Shown piece after piece: positions 6,865 to 13,892 of a DNA stretch of 17,844 bases; position 1 is the stretch's first letter; each line of letters begins with the position of its first letter. Source of the DNA: CAYLZW01 sp964388085 (GTDB taxonomy: Bacteria > Myxococcota > UBA727 > CAYLZW01). The position numbers and the translations under genes were made by a program. The notes under the pieces were generated by a model that was given only the letters and a program-made list of their open reading frames with translations, did no database searches and was not told where the DNA came from. The stretch spans positions 1-17,844 of the forward strand of contig CAYLZW010000104.1 of assembly GCA_964388085.1 (NCBI GenBank), written 5' to 3'.

Positions 6865-8661
6865 CTACGCGGGGCGGCCGCATTCGGCTGTCCGCGAAGC
6901 AGCCCCGGATCTCCGCGCCCGCGCCCGCTGCGCTCCGTTCAGCCCGACGAGCGCGAGCAGCACGAGCGCCGGCGCTCCCGGCGTGCCCCTCGTCGTCGTC
7001 ACGCAAGCGCACGCGGGCGGCGCCGGAGTCGGAACGCGCGCCGATCCCGCGTCCGAGGAGGGCGCGGCTCCCGCGTCCGGCGGCGGGGGGGCGCCGTCGA
7101 GCTGGCCGTCCGCGCCGACGGTCAGGTGGAGCTCCTGCATCAGCGCCGGCGCCGCGCCTACCGCGTCGAGCGCCGACGCGAGCGGCGGGCCGTATAGCGG
7201 CGCGTTCTCCACCAAGAAGCGCAGGTGCTCGCCCGAGGACGGCTGGTAGTAGAGGCGCACCGTCACCCTCGCGGGCCATGCGCGCGCGTCCCGATCGGCC
7301 AGCGTGGACAGCGGCAGCTCGACGACGTCCCAGTGGGCGAGCGTGTCGTCCGCCTGGAGCTCGTAGTCGTGCGCCACCGGCGCGATCTCCGCCGTGGGAC
7401 GGAAGCCTTTCGGCGGGATGCGGTTGTCGCTGACGACGCGCGTCACGCTCGCGAAGTGAAAGCTGTGCTCGGCGGCGGTGCCCTCGGCGAGCACGATCTC
7501 GTAGCGCCGGAGCGGCTCCTCACCCGCTACGAATTCCCACGTGCCCTCGTCGAGGGAGCCCGAGCGCGGGCCGCGCGTGCCATCCTCGAAGGTGACGTCG
7601 TGGGCGAGCCACATGCGTCGGCCCTCGGCGTAGCCCGTCGGGAGCTTGTGGCCGGCGAGGTTCTCGACGCGGACGCGCAACACCAGCGTGCCGTCCCGCT
7701 CGCTGACGTCGACCGCAAGGAGGCGCGCCGCACGCTGCAGCTGCTCTCGTGCGGCGGCGACCGCGCGCTCCGCGTCGGGGGTGATGCCTTGCAGAGAGGC
7801 CGGCGAGCTCGGGTTGCCGTCGTGGAGCGCGGCCACGAGGAGCGGCGCGAGCGTGTTGCCGCCGACGATGCGGTGGCTGTGGAGGATCCGTTCCGAGCTG
7901 CCCGACTTCGTCGCCCGACCTTCGTAAGGCTCCATGTGGCACCCCATGCACATGGTGTGCTCGGGAGAGCTGGGATCCGCGTACGCGCTCGCGCGCCACT
8001 CGCTGTAGGTCCGCTCGATGGGCACCACGTCCGCCAACACCTCTCCTTGCGAGCCTACGCGCGGCAGAAACGTGTTGGTGACGTCGTGGCACTGGCCGCA
8101 CAGCGCCGAGTCTTCGAACAGGGGGGAGTACGCGGAGTCATGCCCCGCCACCGCGGGGGAGCCGAGCGGGCCGTGCTTGGTGAGCTCGTCGCTCAGAAAC
8201 ACCTGCGCGTTCCCGACGAGGACGCCGCTCAGCGCCGGCGGCGGCACGACGCTCTCCTCGCGGGTAGGCGGTGGCACGATCATGCGGTGGCAGTAATCAC
8301 ATTGGACGCCCTCGAGGTCGGCGTCCTCGAGCCCGAAGCGCGCGGCGGCGTCCGGGCTCGTCCGGTCGGCGAGCCAGGCTCGCGGGTAATGACACTTGAG
8401 GCAGAGGTCGGCCGCGGCCGGCGAATCATTGGCCGCGATCTCGAGCGCCGCGAGGAAGATCGGGTCGACGCCCGCGAGGTCCATCATGGTGCCGCGGTAG
8501 GATGACGCGGACATGCGCTCGTCGCTGCCGGACGCGTGACAGAGGCGGCAGTTCACATTCGAGACGAGCGTCGTCGTCAGCTCGCCCGGGCGCGTGCCTC
8601 CGCCCAGGGGATCGCTGAGCTGCGCGGCGAGCGCGAGCAGGAAGGGGGCCGTCGCGCCCAT
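6865..8661 (-). CDS. Pentaheme c-type cytochrome with MYXO-CTERM-like C-terminal sorting tail
   Basis: A 598-residue exported protein. MGATAPFLLALAAQL is a short signal sequence. Five CxxCH heme-attachment motifs follow at residues 38-42 (CRLCH), 87-91 (CLKCH), 121-125 (CDYCH), 188-192 (CGQCH) and 238-242 (CMGCH); the YSEWRASAYAD segment before the fifth is typical of multiheme cytochrome c554-like proteins. The remaining 300 residues look like a beta-rich domain (AGHKLPTGYAEGRRMWL and beyond) seen with such cytochromes. Residues 548-598 contain CAC, a hydrophobic stretch (ALVLLALVGL) and an Arg cluster (RARARR), matching the layout of MYXO-CTERM signals that anchor proteins at the myxobacterial surface. 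ATG 8661 has GGAGG 5 bases upstream, and the region further upstream does not look coding. It is likely an envelope electron-transfer protein; partner and substrate are unknown, and no oxidoreductase lies next to it. Confidence 0.9.
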   Translation of the reverse strand: MGATAPFLLALAAQLSDPLGGGTRPGELTTTLVSNVNCRLCHASGSDERMSASSYRGTMMDLAGVDPIFLAALEIAANDSPAAADLCLKCHYPRAWLADRTSPDAAARFGLEDADLEGVQCDYCHRMIVPPPTREESVVPPPALSGVLVGNAQVFLSDELTKHGPLGSPAVAGHDSAYSPLFEDSALCGQCHDVTNTFLPRVGSQGEVLADVVPIERTYSEWRASAYADPSSPEHTMCMGCHMEPYEGRATKSGSSERILHSHRIVGGNTLAPLLVAALHDGNPSSPASLQGITPDAERAVAAAREQLQRAARLLAVDVSERDGTLVLRVRVENLAGHKLPTGYAEGRRMWLAHDVTFEDGTRGPRSGSLDEGTWEFVAGEEPLRRYEIVLAEGTAAEHSFHFASVTRVVSDNRIPPKGFRPTAEIAPVAHDYELQADDTLAHWDVVELPLSTLADRDARAWPARVTVRLYYQPSSGEHLRFLVENAPLYGPPLASALDAVGAAPALMQELHLTVGADGQLDGAPPPPDAGAAPSSDAGSARVPTPAPPACACVTTTRGTPGAPALVLLALVGLNGAQRARARRSGAASRTAECGRPA

Positions 8662-8695
8662 GCGCACCTCCAACGGAGCGGAGCCGAACCCTCGA

Positions 8696-8722
8696 ATGAT
8701 AACGCGAGCGCTCTCGCTGCAA
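8696..8722 (-). promoter_or_regulatory. Possible promoter of the multiheme cytochrome gene
   Basis: On the minus strand TTGCAG (8722-8717) and TATCAT (8701-8696) match the sigma-70 hexamers at 4 of 6 and 5 of 6 positions, but the 15-base spacer is short. The -10 would lie about 35 bases before the ATG at 8661. The spacer contains a small inverted repeat (GCGAG/CTCGC). Confidence 0.3.
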
Positions 8723-8985
8723 TCGATTTTCGCTCCGGCCGCGTCTGACTCCGGACGACGCTGGGGGAAGGCGCACACGCCGAGGACGTCGTCGACGAGG
8801 GGCGCGTGCGAGAGGGGCGTTCGAGGCCGCACAGGGGTGTGCGGATTGGCGCGCTCGGGTGACGACGTCCTCGGCTCCCGGCGAGCGGACGAGGGCTGCA
8901 CGGGCGCGCGCCGGGTCCGGAGGGTCCGTCCCCACGACCGCCGCCCCTACGGCGCGGTTGTTCGAGGGGGGGCACCTGCCACGAG

Positions 8986-9000
8986 CGCTTCCCGGAAGCG
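8986..9000. promoter_or_regulatory. Palindrome CGCTTCCCGGAAGCG, possible operator
   Basis: Perfect 7-bp arms around a single C. It lies 78 bp before the plus-strand gene at 9078. If TAGGCT at 9012-9017 is that gene's -10, the -35 position (8989-8994) falls inside the palindrome, as expected of a repressor or activator site. The binding protein is unknown. Confidence 0.3.
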
Positions 9001-9077
9001 GCTCCGTTCTCTAGGCTCGTCTCGACGGACGTTCCGCGGCAGCGGGGCCGCCGGCATCGCGCTGGAGAGAAGTGAGC

Positions 9078-10127
9078 ATGCGCCTTCGACATCGGCGAAA
9101 CGAGTTGTACCTGTTCGCGCTCATCACCCTCGGGGGCGCGACCGCGATCGTGGCCCAGATGGAGCCTGGCGACGCGCGCTCCTTCGCCTACCAAGGCACC
9201 CTCGAGCAGGACGGGGAGCCCGCGACGACGCCCCACGACCTGCAGCTCGCGCTGTTCACGAGCCAGGGCGCGGACCCGGCGTGCCTCGCAGGCGACCCGG
9301 CGGCGAGCTCGTGCGGCGTCTGGTCCGAGCTGCACGAGGCCGTCGAGATGCGCAACGGCGGCTTCTCGGTGATGGTCGGCCGCGGCGACGGGGATCCGCT
9401 CACGGACGCGGTGCTGAACCACGGCGCGCTCTACCTCGGCGTCGCGGTGCGCGAGACGGGCAGCGGCGCCGCGGGCTTCACGGTGCTCGGCGGGCTCAAC
9501 GAGCTCGCCGCCGTGCCCTGGGCCGCGCGCGCGGCCGCGGCGAAGGACTACACCGTCAGCGGTCAGCTCAGCGCCGGCAGCGTGTCGGTCGCGGGCGACG
9601 TCCTCAAGACGGGCGCGAACGGACAGCTCGCCGTGAGCGCCGACAAGGTGTTCCGCGACACCGGCGACAATTGGCTGCACCTGAGCGACGGGGCGGGCAG
9701 CGACACATACGCCGACCTCGCGGCGGGCCAGCTCCACGCCGAGGGCAACACACACGCGGCCGGCGGGCTCACCGTCACCGGTGACGCCGAGGTCAGCGGC
9801 AAGGTGCTGCGCACCGAGTACCAAACGAGCTGCGCCTCCGGGCTCTCCGGCAGCTCGTTTGCCTATTGTTGCCGAATCAACGTCCGCAACGGCGCGACCG
9901 TATGTCGCGTCGCCAGCGACACCACGATGTCGTCCTGGAAGAACAGGCCCTCTCCGTTCAGCGCGGACACGACCAACGGGCCGTACTCTCTCAGCTGCAC
10001 GAGCTGGGTCGACGGCGGCAACTATCCATTCTGCTGCCGCACGGGAGGCAATGGCGCGGCCGAATGTAAGTACAATACCAACGACCACATCAACGGCGCG
10101 TGGACCTCGGCGGCGGCGCCGTACTGA
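9078..10127 (+). CDS. Fibre-like secreted protein with duplicated C-x11-CC motif at the C-terminus
   Basis: A 349-residue protein. The N-terminus (MRLRHRRNELYLFALITLGGATAIVA) is a signal peptide or membrane anchor. Residues about 35-150 (RSFAYQGTLEQDGEPAT, LYLGVAVRE, VPWAARAAAA) resemble the N-terminal domain of bacterial tail-fibre-like and surface fibre proteins. A repetitive middle with short Gly/Thr/Val beta units (VSGQLSAGSVSVAGDVL, DTGDNWLHLSDGAGS, GGLTVTGDAEVSGKVL) follows, reminiscent of pilus-tip adhesins and fibre shafts. The last 100 residues hold two copies of a Cys unit: C252, C264-C265, C276 and C307, C319-C320, C330. The family of this C-terminal unit is unknown to me. ATG 9078 is chosen; a GTG at 9072 is an alternative, since GGAGAG lies just upstream of both. 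A 6-bp-arm GC hairpin at 10157-10178 follows the stop. Confidence 0.82.
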   Translation: MRLRHRRNELYLFALITLGGATAIVAQMEPGDARSFAYQGTLEQDGEPATTPHDLQLALFTSQGADPACLAGDPAASSCGVWSELHEAVEMRNGGFSVMVGRGDGDPLTDAVLNHGALYLGVAVRETGSGAAGFTVLGGLNELAAVPWAARAAAAKDYTVSGQLSAGSVSVAGDVLKTGANGQLAVSADKVFRDTGDNWLHLSDGAGSDTYADLAAGQLHAEGNTHAAGGLTVTGDAEVSGKVLRTEYQTSCASGLSGSSFAYCCRINVRNGATVCRVASDTTMSSWKNRPSPFSADTTNGPYSLSCTSWVDGGNYPFCCRTGGNGAAECKYNTNDHINGAWTSAAAPY

Positions 10128-10330
10128 CGGTCCTCGGCAGGGGATGGGGAAGCGCCCGGTCGTCGAGTACATCGACCGCCCGTTGTCCGCGACGCAAGCC
10201 AAAGTCTACCCGATCAGCTCTATTTCTCTCGCGCCGCCTCGCGCGGGGGCGGCGTGCACCTCGTCGGCTGGTATCACGTCGGCGCGCTGCCGTCCGAGCT
10301 GCGCGACTGAGCCGCGGCGCGGCGCCACCA

Positions 10331-11560
10331 CTACAGGGGCCGCCGCCGATCCGCCTCGATGCGAAGCTCACGCTTGCGCCACCATATCCACACGCCCGTC
10401 ACCGACAGGAACGCGACCACGCCGCCGAACCCGAACACCAGCAGGCGATAAGCCCAGCCGCCCGCGGCGACGGACGCGAAGTGGAGGTTCACGAGCCAGG
10501 TGGAGATGGTGTTGCCGGCGCTCTGTCCGGTGGGGGTCTCGAGCGCGAGCAGCGCGCCCGTGTCACCGTCGAGCCAGGCGGTCGTCGTCGGATAGCGCTC
10601 GGAGACGTCGAGCGAGGTGCGCACCGTGTAGCGGAACACGCCGCGGCGGTCGTCGTAGATGAGCCAGCGCTCGGCGAGCACCTCGAAGCCGCGCAGCTCG
10701 GCCTCGCGCGCCAGCACGGACTGTGCGACGCGATGCGCCTCTCGCCAGGACAGGCCCGGGCGCTTCGGCGCGCTCAGCGTCTCCATGTTCGAGCGCGCGT
10801 CGTCATAGGAGAACAAGGACCGCATCACCGGCTGATAGACCTCCGGCAGGTTCATGCCGACGCTCGACCAGGCGAACACGAAGAACATGAAGAAGAGCCA
10901 GAGGCCGAGCGCGCGGTGCCCGGTGAACGCGAGCGCGAACGGCCTCGTGCGCTTGATGAGGAACGCCGGCAACCAGCGCTGCCAGAAGCTCTTCGTCCGT
11001 TCTCGCCGAGGTAGGCGCGACCGCCGCGGCAGCGTCAGGCAGAAGCCGACGAAGCAGTCGAAGCTCCACACGAGCCCGACGAAGCCGAGCAGGTAGATGC
11101 CGAGGTCGCCGGCGAGCAGGCCGAAGTGCAGGTTGTAGAGCCAGGGCACGAAGTTCTTCGTCCCCTGGGAGAGGTCGCCATTGCGGCGGGTACCGAGGAC
11201 CTCGCCCGAGTACGGATCGACGAAGTACTCGTCGTCCAACGGAGCGGCGCCGGGCGCCGGTCTCGGCCAATCGACCCAGAAAAGATATGACTCGCCCTCG
11301 CGGCGATTGAGCGGCACCCAATCGATGCTCGCGTCCTTGGGTAAGCTCGCGAGCAGTCGCTCGTGCGCCTCGAAGGGATCGAGCGCGACGGCGCCGGGGG
11401 AGGGTGCTCTCGCGCGAAACAGCTCCGGGGCGAGCGCGGCCTCGAGCTCGTGCCGGAACACGAGCACCGAGCCGGTCAACCCCGAGGTCACGAGAAACAC
11501 CGCCAGAAAGAGCCCCGCATAGCGGTGCATCTTCAAGGCGGTGTCTCGCAAGTCGAACAT
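10331..11560 (-). CDS. PepSY-associated four-helix inner-membrane protein
   Basis: A 409-residue protein of the PepSY_TM family, often found next to ferric-siderophore receptors, where members are thought to help reduce or release iron at the inner membrane. Four hydrophobic segments are visible: about 13-35 (YAGLFLAVFLVTSGLTGSVLVF), 150-175 (LGIYLLGFVGLVW), 215-240 (LGLWLFFMFFVFAW) and 365-393 (LLVFGFGGVVAFLSVTGVWIWW). The periplasmic loops carry PepSY-like pieces (DPYSGEVLGTRR, LDGDTGALLALETPTG). His residues at helix ends (MHRYAG, LHFGLLAG, GHRALGLW, LHFASVAAGG) are typical and may bind heme or metal. The gene starts 15 bp after the MxcI-like lipoprotein gene, with GGTGG 7 bases before the ATG, so it is surely in the same transcription unit and under the same Fur control. 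Confidence 0.9.
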   Translation of the reverse strand: MFDLRDTALKMHRYAGLFLAVFLVTSGLTGSVLVFRHELEAALAPELFRARAPSPGAVALDPFEAHERLLASLPKDASIDWVPLNRREGESYLFWVDWPRPAPGAAPLDDEYFVDPYSGEVLGTRRNGDLSQGTKNFVPWLYNLHFGLLAGDLGIYLLGFVGLVWSFDCFVGFCLTLPRRSRLPRRERTKSFWQRWLPAFLIKRTRPFALAFTGHRALGLWLFFMFFVFAWSSVGMNLPEVYQPVMRSLFSYDDARSNMETLSAPKRPGLSWREAHRVAQSVLAREAELRGFEVLAERWLIYDDRRGVFRYTVRTSLDVSERYPTTTAWLDGDTGALLALETPTGQSAGNTISTWLVNLHFASVAAGGWAYRLLVFGFGGVVAFLSVTGVWIWWRKRELRIEADRRRPL

Positions 11561-11575
11561 CTAAAGGCCACCCGC

Positions 11576-12799
11576 TCAGCGAATGCGCGCGAGGCCCCAC
11601 AGCTCCGGCAGCGAGAACTTCTCGACGACGCCCGTGGGGGTCAGCTCCACGACGTCGACCATACCGTTCACCGCGGTGCCGGTGTCGCTGCGCTGGAAGT
11701 ACGCCTTGCCGTCGAGGTTGAACTCGCCGGTGCTGACGATGATGGTGTCCTCCAGGGAGGTGTACAGCTCGGAGGTGCCGCTCTCGAGGTCGACGAGGTA
11801 GGGCTCGAGGCCGTCACCGTTCCAATAGTCGTCGATGCTCGCCGGCACAGGCGCCTCGTCGGTCCAGGCGTGCGCGAGGTACTTCGAGCCCTCGACGTGG
11901 TACCAGGGGAAGTTCACGTAGGTGCCGGTGAGCTCCTCCATGTCGACGAGGTAGCTCGCGTCGAAGCTGCTCTCGCCGGCGTTGATTCGCAGCACGCAGG
12001 TGCGCTCGTCGGCGTAAGCGGCGCTGCTGCCCCAGTAGCCGCCCGCGCGCAGGTAGAAGTCGCCGTTGTCGTCCACGTGGCCGCCGTCGACGCCGACGCA
12101 GCGCGTGTCCTCGACGATGCGCACGGGCTCGTCGCTGTTGGCGTTCGCGATGGCGACGGTGGCGCCCGCGAAATAGCCGACGCCGTCGTAGTTGGTGGAG
12201 CTGATGGGCCAGATGACCTGATCGCCGGCGACGTAGCCCTGGGTCGCGAACGTGCTGAGGCCCTCTTCGCGCACGGGCGGGGTCATCTCGATGGTGCCCG
12301 TGATCTCCATGGCCTCGGGGTCCCACACGACGATGACGTCGAGGGTCTCCGAGAGCGTGTAGGCGCGCGTCGCGGAGATGTAGACGGTGTTGGCCGAGCC
12401 GGCCACGCCCTGGTTCGCGAAGCTCACCTTCGGGCCTTCGCTGAGGCTGAGATCGGCGGCGACGGAGTAGCGCGTCATGGTGCCGGGCTCGCGGTCCCAC
12501 ACGAACACGTAGCCGTTGTTGGCGCTGACCTGGATGTCGCCGAATTCGAGGAAGGACGAATAGTCGAGCTCGCCGCTCGGCAGCTCCGGCACGGCGCCGA
12601 CATAGACGTTGCGGCCGTCGGGGTTACGCACGAACACGGCGATCATGATCGCCGAGCCGCTCGGCTCTACGCCGGCGTCTTCGCTGCCGGTGCTGGTGGG
12701 GGCGCAGGCGCCGAACATCGGGGCGCAAGCGAGCGCGAACGTGGCGAGGGCGGCGGCGAGTCGGTTCGTGGCCGGTCGTGCGAAGGCTTCGGGGTGCAT
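11576..12799 (-). CDS. MxcI-like beta-propeller lipoprotein of an iron-uptake locus
   Basis: A 407-residue exported lipoprotein. The signal segment (LAAALATFALACAPMFGAC) has two candidate lipidation cysteines, Cys25 and Cys32, followed by a short Ser/Asp/Gly linker. The rest is built of repeated strand motifs typical of a propeller (GYVFVWDREPGTMTRYSV, TLDVIVVWDPEAMEITG, CVLRINAGE, EPYLVDLESGTSELYTS, MVDVVELTPTGVVEKFSLP). From memory, proteins of this size and layout are called MxcI in myxochelin loci of myxobacteria and sit beside TonB-dependent receptors; I cannot confirm orthology. AGGAG lies 5 bases before the ATG, and a Fur box with a TTGACA promoter lies just upstream. It heads a two-gene unit with the PepSY membrane protein. 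Plausible role: binding or sensing the ferric chelate, or assisting the receptor at the envelope. Confidence 0.85.
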   Translation of the reverse strand: MHPEAFARPATNRLAAALATFALACAPMFGACAPTSTGSEDAGVEPSGSAIMIAVFVRNPDGRNVYVGAVPELPSGELDYSSFLEFGDIQVSANNGYVFVWDREPGTMTRYSVAADLSLSEGPKVSFANQGVAGSANTVYISATRAYTLSETLDVIVVWDPEAMEITGTIEMTPPVREEGLSTFATQGYVAGDQVIWPISSTNYDGVGYFAGATVAIANANSDEPVRIVEDTRCVGVDGGHVDDNGDFYLRAGGYWGSSAAYADERTCVLRINAGESSFDASYLVDMEELTGTYVNFPWYHVEGSKYLAHAWTDEAPVPASIDDYWNGDGLEPYLVDLESGTSELYTSLEDTIIVSTGEFNLDGKAYFQRSDTGTAVNGMVDVVELTPTGVVEKFSLPELWGLARIR

Positions 12800-12831
12800 G
12801 GGGTCTCCTGGGAGGGATGACGATCAGCCAA

Positions 12832-12850
12832 GATAATGAGAGTCGTTCTC
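12832..12850. promoter_or_regulatory. Fur box (GATAATGAGAGTCGTTCTC)
   Basis: Fifteen of nineteen bases match the classical Fur consensus GATAATGATAATCATTATC, and it contains the inverted repeat TGAGA/TCTCA. It stands 33 bp before the MxcI-like start and overlaps the candidate -10 of its promoter, the standard arrangement for iron-dependent repression. Its position between two divergent iron genes supports the call. Confidence 0.8.
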
Positions 12851-12877
12851 ACTAAGGGGCTGCGCGCCCGCTGTCAA
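12849..12877 (-). promoter_or_regulatory. Promoter of the MxcI-like/PepSY unit (TTGACA, 17-base spacer)
   Basis: On the minus strand a perfect -35 TTGACA (12877-12872) is followed after 17 bases by TAGTGA (12854-12849), a poor -10 that begins TAG like other candidates in the window. The -10 overlaps the end of the Fur box, so Fur-Fe(II) binding would block RNA polymerase. Predicted transcript start is near 12842. Confidence 0.5.
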
Positions 12878-12947
12878 GTGAATCGCGCCGGCGGCCTTCG
12901 TGGCGGTCCAGGCAGTTGACGTCCTGGAGACGGTGCGCGAACAGCCT

Positions 12948-12966
12948 GAAGTTGAAGCTCATTCTC
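12948..12966. promoter_or_regulatory. Second, weaker Fur-box candidate facing the TonB/receptor genes
   Basis: GAAGTTGAAGCTCATTCTC matches 12 of 19 consensus positions, best in the right half (TCATT-TC). It begins 48 bp before the GTG at 12996. An adjoining perfect inverted repeat CTCAC-TT-GTGAG (12964-12975) may be part of the same control site. TTGACG at 12916-12921 could be a -35, but the -10 at 17 bases (GAACAG) is poor. The strong box at 12832-12850 might alternatively control both directions. Confidence 0.4.
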
Positions 12967-12995
12967 ACTTGTGAGCCGCTGCCCTCGAGGTCGTC

Positions 12996-13886
12996 GTGAT
13001 CGCCTCTTCGCTCGCCTTCCCCCTGCTCGTGAGCCTCCTCGCCGGCGCTCCCCCGGAGGCGAACGAGCCCGCCGTCCCTGCCCCGGAGGGGGTCGCGGAC
13101 GAGGCCGCGGTCCCCGCGCCCGACGACGTCATCGTGCCGCCGGCGCTGCTCGAGCGGCCGGCGCTCGTGAACCCGCTGCCGGACGAGGAGGCGCGCGCGC
13201 TCGGCGCCGCCGTCGTCGTGCTGCTCGTCACCGTCGACACGGGCGGACGCGTCGCCGACGCGGCGGTGGTGGAGGAGGCGTCGCACCCGGACGAGCGGCT
13301 GCGAAAGGCGGCGCTCGCGGCGGCCAAGCAGGCGCGCTTCGAGCCGGCGACGCGCGGGGGACAGCCGCTCACGGTGAGCCTGCCCTTCGAGCTCACCTTC
13401 GAGCCGCCGCCGCTGCCCGTCGTCGATGGGGTCGGCATCGCCACCCGCCCGCTGCCGCCGCTCGGCGCGCAGCTCGACGAAGAGGCGGTGGTCGACGTCG
13501 CCGCGCTCGGCCGCAGCCTCGTCGTCGGCGGCGCGCTGGTGCTCGGCGCGGGCCTGCTGTTCACCACCTTCTCCGGCGTCACCGCGCTCGACGACGCCGC
13601 CCGGCAGGAGGAGCTGGCGAAGACGTCCGCCGAGACTGCGGCGGCGGAGGCGACGCGCGCGTTCGGCACCGCGCTGCTCGTGCCCTTCGCCGGGCCGTTC
13701 CTCGCCTTGCCGAGCACGCCCGACGCGTCCACCGCGCTGTTCACGTCGCTCGGGGGGGCGGCGCAGCTCGCGGGTGCCGCTCTCGTCGTCGTCGGCAGCG
13801 GGCTGTGGCTCTGGCCGCTGTTCGCGGGCGCGCCAAGCGACAGCGTCGCCGAAGCGCTCCCAGCCGACGCCGCCGGCGCTGAGTGA
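12996..13886 (+). CDS. TonB C-terminal-domain protein with three C-terminal membrane segments
   Basis: A 296-residue protein. An N-terminal hydrophobic segment (1-17, IASSLAFPLLVSLLAG) is followed by a short Pro/Ala/Glu linker (18-54) and a recognisable TonB C-terminal domain at about 55-137 (VVVLLVTVDTGGRVADAAVV, LRKAALAAAKQARFEPAT, GGQPLTVSLPFELTF). This domain normally contacts the TonB box of outer-membrane receptors to pass on proton-motive force. After it come three hydrophobic segments at about 174-197, 222-240 and 252-278, which ordinary TonB proteins lack. The linker is far too short to span the periplasm from the N-terminal segment, so the protein may be a variant energiser or an accessory docking protein. 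No ExbB or ExbD gene is in the window. GTG 12996 has GAGG 5 bases upstream. The receptor gene starts 6 bp after the stop, so the two are an operon. Confidence 0.85.
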   Translation: MIASSLAFPLLVSLLAGAPPEANEPAVPAPEGVADEAAVPAPDDVIVPPALLERPALVNPLPDEEARALGAAVVVLLVTVDTGGRVADAAVVEEASHPDERLRKAALAAAKQARFEPATRGGQPLTVSLPFELTFEPPPLPVVDGVGIATRPLPPLGAQLDEEAVVDVAALGRSLVVGGALVLGAGLLFTTFSGVTALDDAARQEELAKTSAETAAAEATRAFGTALLVPFAGPFLALPSTPDASTALFTSLGGAAQLAGAALVVVGSGLWLWPLFAGAPSDSVAEALPADAAGAE

Positions 13887-13892
13887 GCCCGG

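Larger units (their letters stand above)
8662..9077. other. Divergent intergenic region between the cytochrome and the fibre-like protein
   Basis: These 416 bp lie between two genes pointing away from each other. Frames stay open by chance because of high GC, but none shows protein-like composition or a ribosome binding site. The region holds a possible promoter for the cytochrome gene near 8696-8722, a perfect 7-bp-arm palindrome at 8986-9000, a TAGGCT hexamer at 9012-9017 that could serve as -10 for the plus-strand gene, and a short direct repeat (GGGTCCG, about 8924-8938). I see no RNA gene or mobile element remnant. Confidence 0.6.

Noticed and set aside
7225..8505. Plus-strand open frame of 426 codons opposite the cytochrome gene
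   Set aside because: The minus strand carries five heme motifs and a sorting tail; this frame is low-complexity Arg/Ala/Val and is a GC artefact.
8695..8713. Fur box at AATGATAACG before the cytochrome gene
   Set aside because: Only a short stretch matches the consensus; the right half has no similarity.
10125..10127. Selenocysteine or stop read-through at the end of the fibre-like gene
   Set aside because: The protein ends naturally after its second Cys unit, no SECIS-like structure is evident, and the first 30 codons after TGA do not look coding.
8577..10202. Minus-strand 541-codon frame across the divergent intergenic region and the fibre-like gene
   Set aside because: Overlaps two well-supported genes, has no ribosome binding site and no recognisable domain.
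11363..12820. Plus-strand 485-codon frame opposite the MxcI-like gene
   Set aside because: Composition (Val/Ala/Gly/Arg/His) typical of antisense of a high-GC gene; the minus strand has signal, lipobox and propeller repeats.
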